DNA of 38,399 nt from positions 1-38,399 of the forward strand of contig CAZGVW010000221.1 of the NCBI GenBank assembly GCA_964529265.1. The letters are read 5' to 3'. The DNA is from CAZGVW01 sp964529265 (GTDB taxonomy: Bacteria; Planctomycetota; Phycisphaerae; Phycisphaerales; UBA1924). Below the pieces are notes generated by a model, which had not been told where the DNA came from, ran no database searches, and saw only the letters and a program-made list of their open reading frames with translations. Position numbers and translations under genes: made by a program. Numbering within the stretch: position 1 is the first letter of the stretch; each line of letters opens with the position of its first letter. Shown here one piece after another: positions 9,473 through 16,983 of the stretch.

Positions 9473-11965
9473 GTGCGGCTCTTCCCGCAGCGGTTTTCGG
9501 CCGATCTACCGGACGCCATGGGGATGGAGCCAAGCGGAGGCCGCCAGTCTTTTGCGGGGCGCTCGGGGAGCGCGCCTGCGTCGTCGGTCAGCCGACGGAC
9601 GTGGTGTGGCCCGCGGACGTGCGGCTTGCTCGCGGCGGGGGCGATCATGGCGGCCTCGCTGTTGAGCGTGGCGTCGGTGCACTTCGCGGCCATGGAAGCG
9701 ATCATGGGTGAGGTGCGGGCCGACCTGGTGCGGACGGCGCAGGCGGCCGCGGCGCTGGTGGACGCGGAGCAGCACAAGGGGCTTATCGAGCGGGGGCGCG
9801 AGGACTGCCTGGAGTATGAGCACGCGGTGGCGCCGCTTCGGCGCGTGCTCGATTCATCGGGGGATGTGCGATACCTCTACACCGTGGCGATGGTGGGCGA
9901 GCGCGTGCTGTTCGTGCTCGATGCGACTCCCGAGGGGGACGCGGACGAAGACGGCGTGGAGGATCACTCGTTCATTCTCGAGGAGTATCGGGAGGCCGAT
10001 CCTGCGATGCGGAAGGCGCTGCGGCAGGGCGAGCCTGTCGCGATGTGCGAGCCGCGGGCGGATCGTTGGGGGACTCTGCTCAGCGGTTATGCGCCGATTC
10101 TGGATTCGGAGGGTGGCGTCGCCGGCATCGTGGGGGTGGACATCACGGCGGAGCATTGCGCGGAGCGCATCGGCGCGGTGCACAGGGCCGCGGCGATGGG
10201 CCTGTTGCCCGCCGCGGCGCTGAGCCTGTTCGCGGGGCTGTGCGCCGGGGCGATGCGGCGGGCGGCGCTGCGGGCGGCGCTGCGGGCGCGAGATCAGCGT
10301 GCGGAGGCGCAGCGTGAGGTCGCGGGGAGCGAGTCGCGTCTGCGGCTGATCTTCGATTCCGCGATGGATGCAGTGGTGGCGTCGGATGCGCGGGGGGTCA
10401 TCACGGCGTGGAACGCTCAGGCGGAGCGCATCTTCGGGTGGAGCGCGGCGGAGGCGGTCGGGCGATCGCTCACGGAGACGATCGTCCCGCCGCAGCACCG
10501 CGCCGCGCACAAGCGAGGGCTCAAGCGGTATCTGGAGACGGGCGAGGAGCACGTCATCAACCGGCGGGTGGAGCTCACGGCGCTGTGCCGGGACGGATCG
10601 GAGATCCCGATCGAACTCTCGATCGTTCCCGTGCGCGGGGAGGAGGGCGTTTCGTTCTGCGCGTTCCTGCGAGACATTCGCGAGCGGGCCCGCGCGGAGC
10701 AGGAGCAGCGCAACAGCGACGAGGCGCTGGCGAAGGTGAGCGAGGCGCTGCGGGCGGCGTCGGATGAGGCGCACGCGGCGGGCCGCGCGGCCAGCGAGTT
10801 CCTGACCGGCATGAGCCAGGAGATCCGGCCGCCGCTGACGACCATCCTCGGCTTCGCCGACCTGCTTGCCGCGCCCGGGCTGAGCGCCGAGGAGCGCGTG
10901 GAGCACGCAAGGGCCATCAGAAGAAGCGGGGAGCGGCTGCTCTCGATCATGGGGGACGTGCTCGACATCTCGAAGATCGAGGCGGGGCGCATGACGATTG
11001 ATGCGGCGGAGTGCTCGCCGGCGCGCCTCGCGGAGGAGGCGTGCGCGCAGGCTCGGGGCCGCGCAGTGGAAAAGGGTCTGTCCCTCGCCATGGAGCCTGA
11101 GTGGCCGCTGCCGCGCATCGCGCGGCTGGATGCGGCGCGCGTGCGGCAGGTTCTGGATCGGCTACTGGCCAACGCGGTGGTGTTCACGGAGAAGGGCGGC
11201 GTGACGCTGCGGTGCCGGCTGAGCGTGGCCGATCCGCGGATGGCGCGGCTGCGCTTCGAAGTCGAGGACACCGGACCCGGAATGAGCGACGACACGATGC
11301 GCGCATTGTTCAAGCCCTTCGCGCCGTGCGAGCCGGGTGGAGCGCGCACCTCGACCGCCGGGATCGGGCTCGCGATCTCGCGGCGGCTCGCGGACATGAT
11401 GGGCGGCGAGATCGAGGCCCGGAGCGTCCGCGGCGAGGGGAGCGTGCTCACACTCTCGCTGCCCGTTGGGCCGGTGGAGTCGCTCACGCTGACACATGAA
11501 GCGCCGGCGGTGGATGAGAGGTTCGGCGCGGTCGGGGCGGCGTCGCTGCCGTTGGAGGGGGCGCGCATCCTGCTCGCGGAAGACGGGCCGGACAACCAGC
11601 GGCTGATCTCCACGTTCCTGATGCGAGCCGGCGCGGAAGTGGATGTGGCCGTGAACGGGCGCATCGCGGTGGAGCGCGCCCAGGCGTCGCGCGATCAGGA
11701 CCGGCCGTTCGACGTGATCCTCTTGGACATGCGCATGCCGGAACTCGACGGGTTCGGCGCCGCGAGCGCGCTGCGGCGCGACGGCTGGAGAGGGCCGATC
11801 ATCGCGCTGACGTCGGACACGGCGCCGGGCCAGCGCGAGCAATGCCTCGAGGCCGGGTGCGATGCGTACCTGACCAAGCCCGTGACGCGCGAGAGGCTCA
11901 TCACCGCGTGCGTGGAATGGATGGGGCAGGAGCGCGACACGGCGCCGGCGGACTCGGCGCACTGA
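9473..11965 (+). CDS. Membrane hybrid sensor kinase with PAS and receiver domains; phosphoacceptor His replaced by Gln
   Basis: Up to 830 residues from the GTG at 9473, which abuts the trmB stop; ATG 9518 or 9524 are alternatives. A TM helix near residues 51-71 and a second near 240-262 flank a Cache-like extracytoplasmic sensor ('YLYTVAMVGERVLFVLD ... GYAPILDSEGGVAGIVGVDI'). Then come a PAS domain (about 287-405), a HisKA-like dimerisation region and a HATPase domain with N567, DTGPG (599-603) and GIGLA (630-634). A C-terminal receiver has acidic D704, phospho-acceptor D752, T780 and K802. The H-box reads FLTGMSQEIRPPL, where Gln449 (codon CAG, 10817-10819) stands in place of the phosphorylated His. 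ATP binding looks intact but canonical autophosphorylation is not possible. No cognate regulator gene is adjacent. Confidence 0.88.
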   Translation: MRLFPQRFSADLPDAMGMEPSGGRQSFAGRSGSAPASSVSRRTWCGPRTCGLLAAGAIMAASLLSVASVHFAAMEAIMGEVRADLVRTAQAAAALVDAEQHKGLIERGREDCLEYEHAVAPLRRVLDSSGDVRYLYTVAMVGERVLFVLDATPEGDADEDGVEDHSFILEEYREADPAMRKALRQGEPVAMCEPRADRWGTLLSGYAPILDSEGGVAGIVGVDITAEHCAERIGAVHRAAAMGLLPAAALSLFAGLCAGAMRRAALRAALRARDQRAEAQREVAGSESRLRLIFDSAMDAVVASDARGVITAWNAQAERIFGWSAAEAVGRSLTETIVPPQHRAAHKRGLKRYLETGEEHVINRRVELTALCRDGSEIPIELSIVPVRGEEGVSFCAFLRDIRERARAEQEQRNSDEALAKVSEALRAASDEAHAAGRAASEFLTGMSQEIRPPLTTILGFADLLAAPGLSAEERVEHARAIRRSGERLLSIMGDVLDISKIEAGRMTIDAAECSPARLAEEACAQARGRAVEKGLSLAMEPEWPLPRIARLDAARVRQVLDRLLANAVVFTEKGGVTLRCRLSVADPRMARLRFEVEDTGPGMSDDTMRALFKPFAPCEPGGARTSTAGIGLAISRRLADMMGGEIEARSVRGEGSVLTLSLPVGPVESLTLTHEAPAVDERFGAVGAASLPLEGARILLAEDGPDNQRLISTFLMRAGAEVDVAVNGRIAVERAQASRDQDRPFDVILLDMRMPELDGFGAASALRRDGWRGPIIALTSDTAPGQREQCLEAGCDAYLTKPVTRERLITACVEWMGQERDTAPADSAH

Positions 11966-11990
11966 GCGCTATTCGGCGCTTGTGGTCAGT
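11961..11990. terminator. Inverted repeat across convergent stop codons
   Basis: ACTGA (11961-11965) pairs with TCAGT (11986-11990), and AGCGC (11965-11969) pairs with GCGCT (11976-11980). The element spans the stop codons of the kinase and the GH35 gene, which are only three bases apart. It could end transcription in both directions, but there is no U-tract. Confidence 0.25.
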
Positions 11991-14761
11991 CGCGCTTTGC
12001 CCGGCGCCGCGCCGTGCTCATCGAAGATGAGCAGTTCATTCGCGTCGTCGGGCCGGAGCCACGAGTGCGGCAGGAAATAGCGCTCCTGCGGCGGCACGCT
12101 CGTTCCGTCGCGCGTCGCGACCCAGTAGCGGCACAGGTTCTTTCCGTTGAGGAACATCTGCCCCTTGGTCAGGCCCTTCGCCTCGAGCCACAGGGGCCTG
12201 CCGGACGACTTCCACTTGAACTCCGTGCGCCACCACGTCGGCACGCCGCTCGTCTTTCCGAGCGCCGTCTTGTTCGCGGGCTGGAAAGCCGCGGGCCGGG
12301 GCGGCTCCCATCGCGCGAAGCCCCAGTCGGCCTTCTCGGTGAGGTTGGTGTCGCCGACGAAGAAATGCACAGCGGAAGCGGCCCAGTCTTTCATGGCCGC
12401 GGCGTCGCCGAGGAAGGCCAGTTGCACGTGGTTGACGCCGCGTTTCAGCCCTTCGGGGTCGAGCGTGAAACGCTGCGGCAGCGGAAGATCGCCGACGACG
12501 CCCGCAAGGTCGCTGTTGAGAAGAAGGAGCGCACGAACATGGCCGGCGCCGTCGCGGTGAGCGCCGGCGGAAGCGGAGGGCGGCGGATCGATCACGACGA
12601 AGACAGGCGCCTTGCGGCGGTGCTCGAACTTCCAGGCGAGGCGCGCGGGGTCGGTGCGGTCATCGCGATGCACGCCCCAGAGGGGAGAACGAAGCGCGAG
12701 CGGGTTGATCGGCGCTTCGACGGACACAACCGGCTTCGCGCTCTTGAGCGGCTTCACGAGCCACACGTGTCCGAAGAGGCCCTTCTTCTCGCCGAGCGCC
12801 ACGCCGCTGGACCAACGGCCGATGTTGTCGGCGAGCGCGACGAACATGTTGGCGCCGGACTTCAGCGGCAGCGTTGCAAGCGGCCCCGTTGCGCCGGGCC
12901 CCTCCCCCACTGTCTCGATGAACTCGCCCGCGCCGAAGAGGTGCAGGCGGTCGCCGCTCTCGAAGAAGCCGGCGCCGGCCTTGCGAGCGCTCTTCGCCGG
13001 GATGCTCATGCGAATCCAGCCGTAACCCTCCGGCGCGCCGAGTGACTCCAGCGAAGCGGGGCCGGAGATGGAGGCGAATCGATCGCTGGCTCCTCTCGTG
13101 TACTCCTCGGCGGAGGCGGCGGACCACTCGCCGAGCGATGGGGCGCGCACGTTCGCATGCTCGGCGAACGCTTCGCGCGTCGCCTCGCCCTCCGCGCTGA
13201 GGCGCAGGCAGGCATCGAAGCCGGACCGCGGCAGCGGACGACCCTCACCATCAACGCCCGAAGCCCCGACGAAGAGCGCAGATTCCGTCGCGAACGCGGC
13301 GTCGATCTGTGTCTCATTGCACGCCACGACCACGATGCCCTCGTGCTCCTCGACCAGCGGCTCGGCGCCCTCCGGCACGATGAGTTCGAACGCGGCGCCG
13401 TTGATCGAGAGCATCCCGTGCGCGCCGGCCGGCCCGAAGCACGCGAACACGCGCCCCACGAGCGCGAACGGGCACAGGTTGCACCAATCCAGCCGCGCCC
13501 GCGGCGCGAGCAGCGCGTCGCGCAGCAGCCATGTAATGCCCGTGGCGCCGGGCGTCACGAAGAGTGAAGCGCCGTCGGGCTGCGTCAGGCGCACCGTGCG
13601 GGTTGCATCCGCCCGCCCGCCCCGCGCATCGCCGAAGACGAAGACCACATCCCCCTGCGCGCCGGTGCAGTGGATGGCGCTCACGGATGGCTCGCCATCC
13701 GCGCCCTCCGGATCGATCGCGACGTGCGGCTCGGACAACTCGAGCGCGGTGAACACGCGATCAAACGACGATGCAAACGTGAGGATGCGCTTGAGCAGGT
13801 CATGCGCCGGCCCGGTTGCGCCGCCCTCGGCGATGGCCGCGCCCGCATCCTGCCGCGTAGCGCCGCCGGCGGCGGCGTCCGCCGCGGCGGGGCCCGACGC
13901 GATGCGACCGGCCTGGAAGCCGAAGTTCGTTCCGCCACAGAATGGCGCGAGGTGAACCTGCGCCCCCGCGGCGAGCGCCTCGGCCACGCGCCGCAGGACC
14001 GCCGCGGGCGCCGGCGCCGCATGCCCCCGTGCGGCGCCCCACACGTCCGGCCCGCCCAGCGAAAGGTCGATCACCATCGGCGGCGCATCGGGACGCACGT
14101 GCCGCAACTGCCGCATCGTGGAGTGCAGCCGCGCCGACCCGCTCCAGGCGTCGATCTGGCTCTCAATGTGCTGAAAAAGGTTGTTGTTGTTGACAAGCGG
14201 CGTCGCGGCGCCGTTTTCGCGCAGAAAGCGGGTCAGTTCGGCGAGATAGCCCTCTCCCGCGGCTTCGTCGCCGCAGTGCCACTCGTGCTCGACATGGATG
14301 AGGATGATCGGCCCTCCGCGGCGGCTGGTGGCCTGGAGGTCCTTCACCTCCCCCATCACCGCCCCGAACCAACGGGCGCAGGGCTCCAGGAACTCGGCCC
14401 CCGGCCCCCGAAGGACGGCGCCCGGCTTCTGGAGGAGCCACGTGGGCAGGCCCCCCATGTCCCAGCCGCGATCCACGAACGGCCCGGGTCGGAGGATGCA
14501 GGACATGCCGGCGCGGCCGATTTCGCGAATGAACGCCTCGATATCAAGATTCCCGTCGAAATCGAAGCGCCCGGGCGCCGGCTCGTGCAGTCGCCAGTTG
14601 AGGGAGACGCCGATCGTGTTCAGGCCCGCCAGACGGCAGGTGCGGAGGCGCGCCGCCCACTCCTCGCGCGGGATTCGCGCATAATCCGCGCTTCCGGCGA
14701 CGATCCAGCGGCGCTTGCCGTCGAGGAGGAGTGACTGGCCGTCGTAGGCGATCGTCGGCAT
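11969..14761 (-). CDS. GH35 beta-galactosidase-like protein with altered active site
   Basis: A 930-residue protein starting at the ATG at 14761; the frame runs further upstream but would overlap the divergent tolC gene. The N-terminal TIM-barrel has the GH35 landmarks 'YARIPREEWAARL', 'GLNTI', 'LHEPAPGRFDF', 'LRPGPFVDRGWDMGGLPTWLL' (given in parts), HVEHEW (Glu160, aligned with the acid/base) and GGTNFG (276-281). The C terminus has the sugar-binding jelly-roll features GQMFLNGKNLCRYW and 'RYFLPHSWLRP'. Several galactose-contacting positions are changed, including Asp232 where the nucleophile Glu is expected. No signal peptide is seen. It could act on a related glycoside or be non-catalytic; the fold call is firm, the activity is not. 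It is divergent from tolC. Confidence 0.85.
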   Translation of the reverse strand: MPTIAYDGQSLLLDGKRRWIVAGSADYARIPREEWAARLRTCRLAGLNTIGVSLNWRLHEPAPGRFDFDGNLDIEAFIREIGRAGMSCILRPGPFVDRGWDMGGLPTWLLQKPGAVLRGPGAEFLEPCARWFGAVMGEVKDLQATSRRGGPIILIHVEHEWHCGDEAAGEGYLAELTRFLRENGAATPLVNNNNLFQHIESQIDAWSGSARLHSTMRQLRHVRPDAPPMVIDLSLGGPDVWGAARGHAAPAPAAVLRRVAEALAAGAQVHLAPFCGGTNFGFQAGRIASGPAAADAAAGGATRQDAGAAIAEGGATGPAHDLLKRILTFASSFDRVFTALELSEPHVAIDPEGADGEPSVSAIHCTGAQGDVVFVFGDARGGRADATRTVRLTQPDGASLFVTPGATGITWLLRDALLAPRARLDWCNLCPFALVGRVFACFGPAGAHGMLSINGAAFELIVPEGAEPLVEEHEGIVVVACNETQIDAAFATESALFVGASGVDGEGRPLPRSGFDACLRLSAEGEATREAFAEHANVRAPSLGEWSAASAEEYTRGASDRFASISGPASLESLGAPEGYGWIRMSIPAKSARKAGAGFFESGDRLHLFGAGEFIETVGEGPGATGPLATLPLKSGANMFVALADNIGRWSSGVALGEKKGLFGHVWLVKPLKSAKPVVSVEAPINPLALRSPLWGVHRDDRTDPARLAWKFEHRRKAPVFVVIDPPPSASAGAHRDGAGHVRALLLLNSDLAGVVGDLPLPQRFTLDPEGLKRGVNHVQLAFLGDAAAMKDWAASAVHFFVGDTNLTEKADWGFARWEPPRPAAFQPANKTALGKTSGVPTWWRTEFKWKSSGRPLWLEAKGLTKGQMFLNGKNLCRYWVATRDGTSVPPQERYFLPHSWLRPDDANELLIFDEHGAAPGKARLTTSAE

Positions 14762-14962
14762 GGGTGGGTGGCGGGTTCCGGGGGTCCGGGGGTCCGGGGG
14801 GTCAGGGGCGGGTCTCCGCCGCCTGCGGGCCGGTCTGGCCGCCGCGGAGGCCCCCTGGAAGGGTGACAACCATAAGTGGCGCGGCGCCTTGCCGCAATCC
14901 GCGGGTGCGCGCTCGGATGTGGCACGCAACAGGGCATGCCGGGGCCGGTACACTCGCCCGCG

Positions 14963-16774
14963 ATGGGTTGGGAACGCCGAAATGCGGCTGCGGTGAGGCA
15001 AGGAGCAGGAAATCGCCGCGCGGCCGGGGTGATCGGATTGGGGGCGGTAGCCGCGGTGTGGGCGGGAGGCTGCTCGAGTCTGCAATCGATCGATCGGGAG
15101 GTTGATCGCCTGGTTCAGGGGACCTCGTCGTCGATCAATGCCCCCGTGGCGCCGAGCCGCACCTTCGGGCCGGAGGAATCGTTCAGGCGGCCCGGACAAG
15201 CGGATACGAATCCGGAGACCTACAACCCGCTGGCGGAGGACCTGCTGTTCCCCACCGCTTCGCCCGACCGCGACGTGGCGGCGCGGCTGGAGGAGTACGC
15301 GGCGATCCCGGCCGACGGCGTCAGGATGGACCTGCGGACGGCCTTCGCAACGGCGCAGGCCTCGGCCCGCGAGTACCGGACGGCGGAGGAGGAGTACCTG
15401 CTCGCGGCGATCCGCCTGCTCATCGAGCGGCACCGTTGGGGCCCGCGGTTCTTCGACGACCTGACGGCGAGCCTCGATGGGTCGCTCGATTCGGATTCCG
15501 ACGTGGCGGCCTCGCTGATCAACGAACTGCGCGTGACGCAGCGGCTGCCCTATGGCGGGCAGGTGGAGGCGGCGCTGATCACGAGCGCCACGGAGCAGTT
15601 GCGCTCGACGGTGACGGAGGACTATCGCCAGTCGGCGGCGCTGGTGATCAACGCGGATATCCCGCTGCTGCGCAACGCGGGGCTGATCGCGCGGGAGGAC
15701 CTGATTCAGGCTGAGCGCGACGTGGTGTACGCGGCGCGGATGTTTGAGCGGTTCCGGCGCGAGTTTTTCGTGGATATTGCGCGGGATTTTCTGGGCCTTG
15801 TGGCGCAGTTGTCGCAGATTGCGAACCAGGAGCGGTCGCTTCAGAGCCGCCTTCAGTCGTTCGAACGCGCTCGGGCGCGAGTCGAAGCCGGGCGAGACAG
15901 CCCGAGCGAAGCCCGGCGACTCGAAGGAGACGTGCTCGTCGCGCAGAGTTCGCTCATCAATCAGCGTGAAAACTACCTGCTCGCCCTTGATCGCTTCAAA
16001 CTGCGCCTCGGCATCGATGTTCTCACGCCGGTGCTCATTGAACCCTCCTCGATTGTCCTGCCCGAGCCCGACGCAACGCCCCTCGAAGCGGCCCAGCTCG
16101 CGCTCGTATACCGCCTTGATCTTCAGAACCAGAGGGACTTCGTCGATGACTCCCGGCGCGCGGTGGCCAATGCCTATAACCAGCTTCTGCCCGACCTCGA
16201 CGTGTTCGCGGTCACCACGACGGGCGATCCTGACGATCAGGACGGATTCGACCTGCGCTTTGACGAGACTGACTACCGCCTTGGGGTGACCTTCGGGCTT
16301 CCTCTGGATCGCGAGATCGAACGGCTCAATGTCCGTTCGGCGATCATCGGGCTGGAGCGGGCAGGTCGAGCATACGAGCAGTTTCGCGACAACGTGATCA
16401 TCGACGCGCGGTCAGCGCGCCGCAGAATTGATCAGGAGCGGAACAACCTTCGGCTCGCGGACCAGGCCGTCGAGACCGCTGAACTCCGGCTCGAGGAGTT
16501 GAAGATCAAGGAGGCGATCGCCAACGACATTTCGGAAGCGGAGGATGCGCTGGTTGACGCCCGCAACGAACGCGATGCCACGTTCCGGAACCTGCGGATC
16601 GCCGTCCTCGATTATCTGGTTGCCACCGGTCAACTCAGAGTGGACAAGGGCGGGATGATCCTCCCCTTGCCGGGGATGGTCTTTCCCCCGCCTCGGGAAA
16701 TGGACTATCGAGACGCGGCGCCGGGGGCTCCAGGGTCCGATCAGGGCGTCCCCCCGCCCATCGCCGGCGACTGA
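14963..16774 (+). CDS. TolC-family outer-membrane efflux lipoprotein
   Basis: About 603 residues from the ATG at 14963; no clear ribosome site, so a GTG at 14993 or later is possible. The hydrophobic N terminus ends in VWAGGC, with Cys37 the likely lipidation site. The body has long alpha-helical, heptad-like stretches rich in Glu, Arg, Leu and Gln, in two halves, each with a beta segment, as expected of TolC-type export channels. Examples are 'RDVVYAARMFERFRREFF' and 'LRLEELKIKEAIANDISEAE'. It would form the outer-membrane pore of an efflux or type I secretion complex with the HlyD-like adaptor encoded next. Codon choice shifts near 15840 from G-ending to C- or T-ending codons. A stem-loop with a U-tract follows the stop directly. 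Confidence 0.85.
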   Translation: MGWERRNAAAVRQGAGNRRAAGVIGLGAVAAVWAGGCSSLQSIDREVDRLVQGTSSSINAPVAPSRTFGPEESFRRPGQADTNPETYNPLAEDLLFPTASPDRDVAARLEEYAAIPADGVRMDLRTAFATAQASAREYRTAEEEYLLAAIRLLIERHRWGPRFFDDLTASLDGSLDSDSDVAASLINELRVTQRLPYGGQVEAALITSATEQLRSTVTEDYRQSAALVINADIPLLRNAGLIAREDLIQAERDVVYAARMFERFRREFFVDIARDFLGLVAQLSQIANQERSLQSRLQSFERARARVEAGRDSPSEARRLEGDVLVAQSSLINQRENYLLALDRFKLRLGIDVLTPVLIEPSSIVLPEPDATPLEAAQLALVYRLDLQNQRDFVDDSRRAVANAYNQLLPDLDVFAVTTTGDPDDQDGFDLRFDETDYRLGVTFGLPLDREIERLNVRSAIIGLERAGRAYEQFRDNVIIDARSARRRIDQERNNLRLADQAVETAELRLEELKIKEAIANDISEAEDALVDARNERDATFRNLRIAVLDYLVATGQLRVDKGGMILPLPGMVFPPPREMDYRDAAPGAPGSDQGVPPPIAGD

Positions 16775-16794
16775 CGGGATTCGGGCCCGTTTTT
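16774..16794 (+). terminator. Rho-independent terminator-like hairpin after tolC
   Basis: ACGGG (16774-16778) pairs with CCCGT (16786-16790) around a 7-base loop, followed by a run of five T (16790-16794). It begins on the last base of the tolC stop codon. The stem is short, so partial termination (attenuation ahead of the HlyD-like gene) is as likely as full termination. Confidence 0.5.
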
Positions 16795-16804
16795 GGCGTG
16801 AAGC

Positions 16805-16964
16805 GGGGCGACTTTCGCCCCCGAGGCTCTAGGATGCAGAGCCATCGGGGCTCGCCGCCCCGAAACCGGGGCCGGTCCCCGCCGGTTTGTGCTGGGGGCG
16901 GCAGCGCCCACCGTCTCTTCGGAGTGGATCAGCAGAGTCAGCAAAGCCGGAGACACGCATCCGG
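16805..16964 (+). promoter_or_regulatory. Stem-loop array in the leader of the HlyD-like gene
   Basis: Five inverted repeats follow one another with few unpaired bases: GGGGCGA/TCGCCCC (16805-16821), GGCTCT/AGAGCC (16825-16843), TCGGGGC/GCCCCGA (16845-16863), AAACCGG/CCGGTTT (16863-16888) and GGGCG/CGCCC (16896-16909). CCGGA/TCCGG (16947-16964) then precedes the GGAGG ribosome site at 16974-16978. The pairings are read directly. A role as a structured leader RNA or attenuator is inference, since G+C-rich DNA forms chance hairpins. Confidence 0.4.
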
Positions 16965-16983
16965 GGACCTTCTGGAGGATTGG

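Noticed and set aside
14771..14805. Run of short G-rich direct repeats (GGGGGTCC-like) upstream of the GH35 gene
   Set aside because: Only a few units with no flanking structure; looks like a simple G-rich tract, not an array or attachment site.
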